This document shows, in pieces, positions 12,319 to 20,928 of a DNA stretch of 64,000 nt. Both the position numbers and the translations under genes were made by a program. Where the stretch lies: contig JAVTVX010000034.1 of assembly GCA_033439265.1 (NCBI GenBank), positions 14,212,501 through 14,276,500 of the forward strand, read 5' to 3'. The notes below the pieces were generated by a model, which searched no databases, had not been told where the DNA came from, and was given only the letters and a program-made list of their open reading frames with translations. Positions within the stretch are counted from its first letter, which is position 1. Each line of letters begins with the position of its first letter. The stretch comes from Dillenia suffruticosa. Lineage: Eukaryota > Streptophyta > Magnoliopsida > Dilleniales > Dilleniaceae.

Positions 12319-12831
12319 TGTTAGAAATTTTTAAAATTCAAATCCCATAAATGAGTTAATGCATTCAAATTAAAGTTAATGGGGAAAATATAACCGAAAA
12401 AGGATTAAATATGATAAAGAATGAAAGACATTTAAATTGAGATGCATTTGGCTGGATTTTGGTATCTCATTCAAATCTTTACACAATTCATTTTGTTTTT
12501 CTATTACGAATATTTAATTAAATTCTCATAATGACTACCAATATTTTAGGGTATAATTATGAGATTTTAAAAACTCTTTGATGGTTAAAAACCTATATAA
12601 ATCCCTTCCTAGTACATTGGGTTGCTATGTCCAATTTCAAAACTCCACACCATCTATTGAGTGAAATTAAGGGTTTAGAAAACTTATGCATGTTCCAAAG
12701 ATTATTTTGGTGCTATCACAATTGTCGGAGATTTTCAGAATCGTGAATGGTCAAAGGTATATTCGATTCTCAGTCTCAGATTATTTTTGATTATGCATTA
12801 TTGTATTTGGTTCACAATATAGTATCTATCA
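12319..12831 (+). repeat. Copia 3' LTR
   Basis: Begins TGTTAGAAATTTTTAAAATTC and ends in CA; aligned throughout with the 5' LTR. Right flank is the duplicated CATAT at 12832-12836. Confidence 0.92.
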
Positions 12832-12836
12832 CATAT

Positions 12837-12845
12837 AAGATGCAG
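12837..12845 (+). pseudogene. Reductase pseudogene exon 2, right part
   Basis: Once the Copia element and one CATAT are removed, the codons run GGG CAA CAT ATA AGA TGC AG and meet a GT donor. This restores GQHIRCR, the expected family sequence, and shows where the element landed. Confidence 0.75.
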
Positions 12846-12903
12846 GTGATGCTCATTTTTTGCTTTGTTAGAAAGTTAGCACATGTAGTGCTCTTTCTTC
12901 TAG

Positions 12904-12980
12904 TAACATGCAGATGTTTTACATATATAGTGTCCTACTAGTTCAACACCTATGGACAATTTGCATTAGACGTTATCGAG
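12904..12980 (+). pseudogene. Reductase pseudogene exon 3, badly decayed
   Basis: A pyrimidine-rich tract and TAG acceptor lead to codons that align with the family exon for DVIKPYTPTTLDSD and G.FELVIK: DVL, then TAG where tyrosine is expected (12928-12930), PTS, a short deletion, and GQFALDVIE. The exon ends at GAG followed by GTGAGT. The flavin-contacting PYT is lost. The donor may belong to the adjacent LTR rather than the old intron, because the LTR homology begins at almost the same point. Confidence 0.6.
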
Positions 12981-13398
12981 GTGAGTTTGGCACCTCAGAT
13001 AATTGCTCTGCTAACTATGAATAGTAGGGTTTAGCCATCTGTTGATGTTGGAGGAAGTGACTTGCAAAGGATCACAGGAAAGTGTTCCAACGAGGGAATC
13101 TCCGACACTCAAATTAGAGAGTGGTTTTTGAAATGAAAGAATAGATAAAAAGAAAATTCTCTTGAGCCATATGTGAGTGTAGAGAGTACATATATGCACT
13201 TGATCAATTGACTTCATGATGTGTATATAGTTACGTTGCATGAGAGACGTATGCAAGCGGGGTATCAAAATTGCGGGGACCATGGTGAAAGGATTAAAAA
13301 GATCTCAGTCGTCATTGATTAAGAAAGTTTGGGTAGCTATGGAGATTCTTTCCATGATTGGAGGTTTCTCTTCCATTTACGAGAGATCCTATCCGCGG
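12974..13398 (-). repeat. Gypsy LTR, left copy (truncated)
   Basis: Aligns with 16712-17152 through shared blocks such as AGATAATTGCTCTGCTAACT, GGTAGGGTTTAG, GAGATTCTTTCCATGATTGG and TATCCGCG. Similarity stops at about 13398, where hAT sequence begins. Its left edge is within a few bases of exon 3. Confidence 0.8.
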
Positions 13399-14660
13399 TT
13401 GGCAATATACACTGAAAAATAAATTTGTACAAGTATAAAAAATTTTCAATAAATCAAATAGTGTTTTTACAAAATCAAAAATTGTTTGATCAAAAAAGCC
13501 ATAATCGTAATTAGAATTAACAAATTCGATTAAAATATTTTTAAATGGAAAAACATCTTGTAACATTTCATATGTGGAGTTACACTTAGTCTCAATTTTT
13601 GATTTAAATTTTTTATATTTTATATTATTTAATTGATATAAATGTCTAAATTCTTGTATTTTAACAAAAAAATTTCTAATTTGATAAACTAGATCATGAA
13701 TAGGTTGTAAACTTATTTTTGCAGTATTTAATCAATCTTTTATACATAAATTTAATACGTGACATGTAGACCTTTTATGGAAAAATGTTCCATCTAATAC
13801 TGTTTTTAAAATATTTTTTTTGAAGAAATTAACTACATAAATATTGATCGAAACATTATTTAAAAACAAACAAAAAATTCTATTAGTTATTCTAAATTCA
13901 CGACAAACATTAGTTATTAACCTAACAATATTTTGTTCCGAATGTGGGTGGTCCCATCTTGGAAAAGCTAAATTCTTTTTCCTTAAAACTTATGATTCAC
14001 TTATCTAATAACATGTTATAATTATAAAATATTTATTTTTTTTAACTTTCCAAGTATTTGAAATTATTGAAAATTTATTCGAAATGATTTTAAATTTTGC
14101 AATCAAAGCATTTTTTAACTCTTGAAAACGATCTAGTGATCTCTCCCCCTATCTGATTTCCTAGGACTTCTTTTATAATTCGATGGTAAATATTTTTGAA
14201 CATATTTCTAAAAAATTTCACATTCAAAAATATTAAGTGATAATTCCTTATGGGTTATTTATTCAATTTGATCTATTTTTTCAGTCTCTATATTATAGCT
14301 AAATGTATCCATGACATTCCCCCTGATAGATATTTGTGTTTGTCTAGTTTGTGATAATTTATCAAATTGATCTCTTATAATATGTCTTTTAAGAGTGTTT
14401 ACTCTCCAACCCTTTATAAATTTATATTTTTGTTGACACCAAGTGGCCCTTTGCTCCTCAAAGTGTTTAACAAAAAAATCCTATGCATTAAAATCATCTT
14501 TTCTAGTGCCTATGATATTAGATTGTATTTGACTTAATTTAATTTTTTCTACTTCTATGATAATATTAATTTGCTTGACAATATTCTCTTGAAAAAATAT
14601 GAATGGGGGGAGAGGAGATTGGTATGAAGATTGTGATGAGTGTATTTCAGTCATTTTTTT
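13399..14660 (-). pseudogene. hAT-family transposase remnant
   Basis: Minus-strand translation gives typical hAT pieces in order: W.VNTLKRHI in a decayed N-terminal zinc-finger part, IRNKILLG.N.. followed by CHVLNLCIKD, IHDLVYQIRNFFVKIQEFR, NSTYEMLQDVFPF and TIFDFVKTLFDLL...TCTNLFFSVY. The order and spacing fit Ac-type hAT transposases. Several stops and frame shifts are present. The C-terminal dimerisation domain is missing: the sequence ends about 15 codons after NLFFSVY at the LTR junction. The first start candidate is near 14655. Confidence 0.78.
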
Positions 14661-15415
14661 TTTAAATTTTAAAGTAAAAAATTAAAAACAATGAATTAAA
14701 TTTGCATAAAAAATAAAATGTAAAAAAATAAATGTTACCAATTTAACATAGGCAAATGTTGTTTATCTCCAAATCTTGATTAATTTGAGTTTCAAACTTT
14801 CAAATCTTGCCAAATTTTGGGAGATATTGAGGAGAAAATGGTAATGTTATGGAGAACAAACTGATAAGGTTGTATCTTGTAGGTAGAAAAAAATGATAGG
14901 CTGTTGTAAATTGTAGGTGGAGGAAAAAAATGGTGATGTTGTAATTGTAAGTTGTTGGTAAAAAGAAAAAAAAAGATATTCTAAATTGTAAGTGGAGAAA
15001 AATATGGTAATATTGTAAATTGTTAAGAAATATAATGAAACTGTAAGAGAGAGTAGAGAATGTTGTAAATTGAGAGAGTATCAGAAATTGTTATGTGAAA
15101 TTAGAATATGAGTTGTGTTTATTTATAGCTATCATTTTTTACCTTATAGATCAAAATATCTCTCAAGCTAATCATTTTATAGCTATTGAGATGGGTATTT
15201 TGAGAAAAATTCAAAAAAGGATTTGATCGTTTGAACCTGTTGGAACAGCCGGGCCAGTTCTGGGCTTGGGTTGGTTCTATGCCGGTTTTAGGCCTAGGCT
15301 GTGCTAGTTCTCGGTTCCCAGTTCTAGCTCAATTTTTTCCAGGCCAATTTTCGGTCTCGGTAAAATCGGTCCAGCTAGATTGGTTTTTGGGCCAGAACTG
15401 GCCCATACCCAACTC
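14661..15415 (-). mobile_element. hAT 5' flank and terminal region
   Basis: Upstream part of the hAT element on the minus strand: repeated TTGTAAATTGT-like AT-rich sequence, then a GC-richer terminal segment with repeated GGGCCAGTTCTGG and ending in CCCAACTCTA. Read from the right end it starts TAGAGTTGGGTATGGGCC, which resembles hAT termini. No matching left terminus is found, in line with truncation. Confidence 0.55.
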
Positions 15416-16646
15416 TAAGTGAAATGACCATACTCTCAGTGGAAGTGACAATACCGAATCTTGTCCCTGGGATTATCCTCTGTGGGACGAGGAAGAGTAC
15501 TTGGCTAGGGATCTCGCTTAGAGTAGTGTAACTAGTGAACTTTTGCTATTGTGGGGCCCCTTGGTAGGTCCTCTTAGTTGAAGACCATCAAGGTAAGCGG
15601 TTGTACTTTTTCTGAGTTGATCGATTGTGTCGCCTATCAACGGCTTCGACATCTTTTGCTACGATATTTTTTTCTACGTGGGCGTAAAACTTTTGGATAG
15701 AGGATGGGAGATTCTTAGTGATGGATGTTTTCATTCCGGATGATTGTAGTCCCACGAGAAGTGCTGCCAGCACGATTAAATGCTCCAGACCAGAGACTTT
15801 CATTATTTCAACCTTGAACTTCTCAAAGATATCTCTTAATGGCTTGTCATCCCTTTGTCACAATAAGAGGAGAGACGTAGACTTTCTCTTGGCACCTTGC
15901 CGATGAGAAAGTGTGACCTTGTTGATAAGAAAGTGGGTCTCAAACTGCTGCTGCAATTGGGAAAAACTTTTGACGCTGAACGAGGGAAGTGAATTGAATC
16001 ATATTAGCATGATGCCTTTTAAAGTTGTTGGGAAGTGTTTATATTCGGCGGCATCTGACATGTCCATTGAGATCATCACAGTGATAAAGTGGGCATCATG
16101 GTCCCTGGGATTAGTGGTGCCACGTATCTTTCTAAGGGAGGAAGCAGTACATGATGAGGCATTGATTTTTAAGAAATCTCAAGGTCAATAGGTGAGAGAC
16201 CTGCAGGATACTGAGTCGACTCATCTCTTTCCCACTTTAACTCATTGGCTATGAGCTCCTCGACCTGTTTTTATAAGTCAATTGGATCATGATGGGACAT
16301 CACCAAAGGCTCTCGATGTTCCCTAGGCTCGAGTCTCTTCATACGCATGTGATTCGATTTGCGAGGGGAGGATTGGGCTCCTGGTTGATGGGTGTGGCTG
16401 AGCTCTTCTAGCTGTTTGCTTATACTTTGTACTTTGGATTCTAGTCTCTCTATTTGAGGCCGAGTAAATCGGATGATTTGGATGGCTGGTCAAGGGTTGG
16501 ACCTCGGGCGAATTAGTGACGATAAGAGGTCTTACGGGGTTGTTCACCACATGTTGTACAGTGTTCGTCAGAGAGGTAGTGCACCCTTCCATCAAGGATG
16601 CTACTTTGGAAGTGGCCCTGGCCATTCTTTGGGGAGGCATTCTCAC
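15416..16646 (-). pseudogene. Gypsy gag remnant
   Basis: Minus strand from ATG at 16646. The N-terminal part (16646-16323) is rich in S, T and P. Further on come KSTSLLLCQRDDKPLRDIFE, KFKVEIMKV, LAALLVGLQSSGMKTSITKN and FYAHVEKNIVAKD, which follow the pattern of Ty3/Gypsy gag (L..FV.RF..E...V......V..L..GL......SL.K.P......A..YI..E). It is interrupted by stops and frame changes. It lies directly downstream of the primer-binding site of the same element. Confidence 0.72.
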
Positions 16647-16689
16647 TAGACAAAGTGAAGCGGTAGCGAGACAGATTTCTTTCTAGTAT

Positions 16690-16711
16690 GTTTCCATAGA
16701 CAGCGCCAATC
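16690..16711 (-). promoter_or_regulatory. Gypsy primer-binding site
   Basis: On the minus strand the LTR ends CCTCCATCA and is followed by GATTGGCGCTGTCTATGGAAA. This matches the TTGGCGCCGTCTGTGGG site typical of several plant Gypsy lineages, with a few substitutions. Confidence 0.75.
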
Positions 16712-17160
16712 TGATGGAGGTAGATTTGGCTCCTTAGATAATTGCTCTGCTAACTTTGAATGGTAGGGTTTAGTTGTCTATTGATGTCGGAGGAAGTGAC
16801 CTGTAAAGGACCGCCGGAGGGCACTCCAGCGGAGGAGGTTCCAATATTCAAATTAGATCATAGTTTTCAAAAGGAAAAAGTAGACGGAAAGAAAACTCTC
16901 TTGTGCCATATGTAAGTTTAGAGAATATGTATGTGTACCTAGTCAATTGAGTCCATGATATATATATGGTTATCTGATATGAGAAACGTATGTGAGCGGG
17001 ACGTCAAAACCCTAGTTTCCTTATGGAAGTCACGGTAAAAAGATTCTAAAAGATCTTAGTTGTCATCGATTAGGAAACTCTAGGTAGATATGGAGATTCT
17101 TTTCCATGATTGGAGGATTCCCTTCCATTTAGGGAGATCTTATCCGCGTTTGTAGGAGAA
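16712..17160 (-). repeat. Gypsy LTR, right copy
   Basis: Starts TGATGGAGG on the plus strand and aligns with 12974-13398. Its true right end is probably farther out, because the partner copy is truncated; DNA to about 17650 may belong to it. Short open frames in this stretch look like chance. Confidence 0.7.
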
Positions 17161-18007
17161 GCGAATATTTGCTTTAGCAAGCCAAGTGATGATCACCGAA
17201 CACCAAGCAAGTGTCGTGACCGAGCAGTCGTTTACTGATTCGAGCATGGTCGATGCATACCAGGAGAATATGGGTCATGTCTATCCATCCAGGAGATAAA
17301 TCCCATATCGATGACACGTTTCAGTTGATGTATCTCATGTCCCAAGGGCATAGAGGGTCTAAAGCTTCACGATAACGACAAGCTCTTGAATCGAAACGGT
17401 TAGTCATCAAGTGAGTGTTGACTAATTGAGCAGATGGGCTACCGAGGGTCATTCGATATATTGTGGGCTTGTCTTGAGCCCAATTCGGTTTGGACCGTTT
17501 CGGCCATGTATCAGGAAGATTGACATCAATCGAATCGACAATATCTAACATGGATGGATTGGCTATGTGGGTCCTCAAAATGCACAAAAGCGAATTTTTG
17601 AACTTTATGACACTAAGTTTTCATCTTAGCAGCATCGGTTGTAATAAATTACATTTAAATTCTTGAGATGAATGAGATTGGCCATGTGAGTAGTTAATTG
17701 CCTTTTATTTTCATGTAAAATGGAAAAAGCAAAGAGAACATGCAATGATGATGTTGACGCAACAATAACAAGCAAGCATTTTTGAATGGTGTGTGGATTT
17801 ACAGGGGCAAGGTTAGCTGAGGCAAAGAAGTGATTAGACCTTGTACTCCAATCACTCTTGATTCAGATATCGGATACTTTGAGCTAGTGGTAAAGGTGTG
17901 TATATATATATATATATAGATCCCACAATATCTCACAAAATAATTTCCATATTCATGTTGGTTTTCAGATGTGAATTGTTCTCTCTCTAAAGTCTATATG
18001 AATGCAG
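17161..18007. other. Rest of intron 3, possibly including the LTR outer part
   Basis: No gene is visible. A TA microsatellite lies at about 17899-17919. The segment ends in a pyrimidine-rich tract and GCAG acceptor directly before exon 4 of the reductase pseudogene. Confidence 0.5.
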
Positions 18008-18085
18008 ATGTATCCAAATGGAAAAATGTCTCACCACTTTAGAGGGATGTGACACGGTGATTATCTTGCTGTGATAGGACCATGG
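18008..18085 (+). pseudogene. Reductase pseudogene exon 4
   Basis: After GCAG it reads MYPNGKMSHHFRGM, stop, HGDYLAVIGP, the family segment MYPQGRMSHHFREM.EGDYLAVKGP. The TGA at about 18049-18051 falls where an arginine codon is expected, so it may come from CGA by cytosine deamination. The exon ends at a GT donor at 18086. Confidence 0.85.
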
Positions 18086-18238
18086 GTACAGTATGGTTTT
18101 TAGCTCGGATTTTGAAATTCGACCATGAATTGAATTTAAAGGATTCTAATGTGCTATTTGATAAGAATATCATGTTCCAAATTTTTCGACCACCAACTCC
18201 ATCTCCACTCTAAAATTATGTATCTTACCAACTACTTA

Positions 18239-19290
18239 CACTACTAGAAAACACGTTTTTAGCGACATAAAATTACCGACGAAAAAAAATCCGTTGGTAA
18301 TAGCGACGGATTAACGTCGAACAGAATACTGAGAGATGACCGATGGATTAGCGACGAAAATATTTTCGTCAGTAATCCATCATTGAAGTAAAAAAAAAGA
18401 AAAAAATATATAAATCTATCAGTGACGGATTAGCGATAAAAATATTTTCGTCAGAAATATTCCGTTGGTAATCTGTCACTGTAGTGATGAAGGGTTTAAA
18501 AAAAAAAGAATTGTACGGCTATCACTGACGGATTAGCGACGGAATATTTCCGACGGATTACTGATGGAAATTTTAGCGACGGATTACCGACGTATTTTTT
18601 TTTTATGTTTATATTTTATATTTTATATTTTATATTTTATTAATTCTTTTTATATTTATATTTATTTTATTTTGTAGAAAAATAATATTATTTTATTATT
18701 TAATTTTTTTATTATTTTTTAACATAAAATTTTATTATTTTATAATAAATTATCAAATTGTTTTATTATTATTAAATTTTATGAGATAAAGATATTAAAA
18801 AAAAATTGAGTAAGGTAGCATCATGTGGTCCTGTGGTTATGTTGCTCTCATCATTTTATTTGTTCTAGTGTTCGAATGGTGGTGGAGGCAATGCGGAGCT
18901 TTTTCACACATTAAAGGAAGCGGGCTGGTGGGCTGCTGGGCGGGTTCAGAGGAGCTGAGGTGCGCGACACGCAGGCTTGTGGGTGGCCTGGTGCATGGTT
19001 TAGTTTATGAGAGCTAAAAAATCAACGACGGATTCCAATCCGTCGCTGATTTTTATTTTTTTTTATTTTTTAATTAGCGATAGAATTTTTCCGTCGCTAA
19101 TCATCAGCGACGGATTTTTTCCGTCGCTGATATTAACGACGGATTGTATTCTATCGTTGATATTTAGTGTGGTGCTTTTTAGCGATAGAATTTCCGTTGA
19201 AAAAAATCCATCGCTAATACCCTTTAGCCACGGATTTCTTGCTTTTAATGACGGATTTTTCTGTCGTTGATGGCATGTTTTCTAGTAGTG
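18239..19290 (+). mobile_element. Non-autonomous CACTA element, 1,052 bp
   Basis: Begins CACTACTAGAAAACA and ends with the exact inverse TGTTTTCTAGTAGTG, flanked on both sides by TTA (18236-18238 and 19291-19293), the 3-bp duplication expected for CACTA elements. Both ends carry many copies of a subterminal motif related to AGCGACGGA, direct and inverted. The middle (18600-18800) is almost pure A/T, then a short GC-richer stretch. It has no transposase, so it would depend on an autonomous relative. It sits in intron 4 of the reductase pseudogene. Confidence 0.9.
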
Positions 19291-19513
19291 TTATAAGATT
19301 GGATAAAATTTCTCTAATAAGAATATTGGGTCTAAAAGAAGAGTCCATCTTAAAATCCCCCTCAACCTTATGCATATTATTAATCTTGGTCTAATCAGGA
19401 TATTTGCCGAGTGCTCCACATGGATGAAATTTTGATACTTCATGAATCCGTTTTCCCATTTGTTTGGTGATTAAAAGCAGTGATTTATAAATTTTTGGTG
19501 TTTATGGTTTAAA

Positions 19514-19594
19514 GGGAAATTCAGGTATAAAACTGGCCAAGCTAGAGCAATTGGAATGCTTGCCGGAGGAACAGGAATCACCCCCATGCTTCAG
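19514..19594 (+). pseudogene. Reductase pseudogene exon 5 (NAD-domain start)
   Basis: Reads [20 protein letters not shown] then GITPMLQ and meets a GTAGGC donor at 19595. This is the conserved opening of the NAD-binding lobe (GMLAGGSGITPM) and is free of stops. The acceptor is at or near AAAG 19511-19514, but its phase with exon 4 is unclear. No later exon was found to the right. Confidence 0.88.
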
Positions 19595-20928
19595 GTAGGC
19601 ATGGCAGTACTGAAACAACAGTCTATTGGAACTCTGATTTGATCAATACATTATTCGAAATCAATTTCTAATTCTGTTTCCATTTTACTCTCTATTCTTC
19701 CAATCATCCTATACGTTTTTTCACTCAATTTTACTCCTCTCTTTCCCTCTACAAATATGGGTCTTCATGCCTTATATTAGTGGGACTTAACCCCTTACAA
19801 AGTTTGGAGAAGGGTGGAATTTTTGTAGAGCAAGGGAGCTGCCAGTATCCCCAACCAGCCATTGGAGACGAGCTCCAATGGCTAGTTTTCCTGACCGTTG
19901 GAAATGTCCATGCCTTGTTTGCTAGTCATTAAGGGGCTGAAAAGAAGATTTAAACCATCTCCTTTCCAACTCAGGCCATTGGGCCCAATAGCTGGCAAAG
20001 CTAGCCATTGGGTTGGCTCCAAATAAGCCTAGAACATGTTTTGGTTTTAGGCTAGATTGGGGCTGAAACCCAAGACACTCCTGGGTTGTCTTTTTTTCAC
20101 TTCTTGGACCTAATTGTGCATCTTCTTGGATTTGGATTGGGCTTTTACTTGAGCTTCGTCATGACCTTTGATATACTTGAACATTGCTTAAAACTTACTG
20201 GGGTTTTAGGTCAAGATAATGAGCTCGAATTCCATTCACTTTTTAAGCCGTTCTCTTGGTTTGTAGGCTAGATTAAACCTCCAATAGAGCTTCACTATTT
20301 GGATCTTGAAGAGTTTGAGCTTGGCTAAAGCTTGGCTATTACTGGACACTGCTTGGGCCATTTTCCCATTTTCCTTTGGGCAAGCATTAGACATCTTCTT
20401 GGACTTTCATTTGAACTCTTTTATGGGCTAAATTGTGCCTCTAATTGAGCTTTATTCTTGGACCTAGAAGTGTTTGAGACCTTGGCCCAAACTTGGCTTG
20501 ACATGGCCTGCTGCTGGGCCTAAGTCTTGGTTAGGTTGGCCTAGAACGAAAGATGCTTTTCTGGAGGGAACATTTGGTCTTTCTTAGTAGGCTTTCTACT
20601 CTTCTTTGGAGCTCCACTTGGACTCTCTTGTTGGCTCCTTTGGGCCTCAAAAAGAGTTTGATTCTGGATATTTAGAGAGCATGTTCATTAGGCTGAGCAT
20701 GGCTTGTTGTTGGCATGAGTTATGGTGAGATTGGGCGATAACCCAATGTACTCTTCTGGACTAGATTGATGCTCCTTCTTGGGTCTTCCTTGGGCTCCCT
20801 TGTGGGAGAGATTGCGCCTCCTAGGGGGGTTGTTTTCTAGTTTTTGAGTGGCACGCTTTTGTTCCATGGGGGGGGAGAACTTTCGTGGATGAATGCCGAG
20901 GGGAGGTTTCTAGCACATGAGCTAGGAT
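19595..20928. other. Non-coding region with imperfect repeats
   Basis: At 19840-20030 there are repeated and inverted GCCATTGG-type words. From 20090 to 20850 loosely repeated phrases such as CTTCTTGGAC..., TTGGGCTT and GAGCTT recur every 100-200 bases, suggesting decayed repetitive DNA. No protein motif is recognised. The remaining reductase exons are not here. Confidence 0.45.

Larger units (their letters stand above)
6197..12831 (+). mobile_element. Full-length but decayed Ty1/Copia retrotransposon
   Basis: Complete LTR retrotransposon: 5' LTR 6197-6716, primer-binding site just after it, gag, protease/integrase and reverse transcriptase/RNase H remnants in Copia order, a polypurine tract, and 3' LTR 12319-12831, flanked by CATAT duplications. 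All reading frames are broken by stops or frameshifts, so it is not autonomous. Over the first 145 or so aligned LTR positions I count about 18 differences, pointing to an old insertion. It lies in exon 2 of the reductase pseudogene, in the same direction. The 1.37-kb leader between LTR and gag is long and AT-rich. Confidence 0.93.
12974..17160 (-). mobile_element. Decayed Ty3/Gypsy element holding a truncated hAT
   Basis: Two direct repeats (about 12974-13398 and 16712-17152) act as LTRs of a minus-strand Gypsy element. Just inside the right repeat lies a primer-binding site, and inside that a gag remnant. Protease, reverse transcriptase and integrase are absent. In their place sits a truncated hAT element (13399-15415). 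The right LTR probably extends beyond 17160, since the left copy is cut by the hAT; I could not find its outer end or a target duplication. The element fills most of intron 3 of the reductase pseudogene. Confidence 0.7.
5766..19594 (+). pseudogene. CBR1-like: NADH-cytochrome b5 reductase pseudogene, split by transposons
   Basis: Remnant of the gene for NADH-cytochrome b5 reductase, the membrane-anchored FAD enzyme that passes electrons from NADH to cytochrome b5 for lipid desaturation. Five exon pieces lie in the correct order: membrane anchor (5766-5869), FAD-domain start (6065-6196 and 12837-12845), a badly decayed exon for the flavin-binding RPYTPT region (about 12904-12980), YPNGKMSHHF (18008-18085), and the NAD-domain start [12 protein letters not shown] (about 19514-19594). 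The last exons, including the usual C-terminus ending in FQF, were not found. Defects include a 1-bp deletion near 6177, a Copia insertion in exon 2, a TAG in exon 3 and a TGA in exon 4. Two more insertions enlarge introns 3 and 4. It cannot encode a working enzyme; whether a sister copy survives elsewhere is not visible here. Confidence 0.88.
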
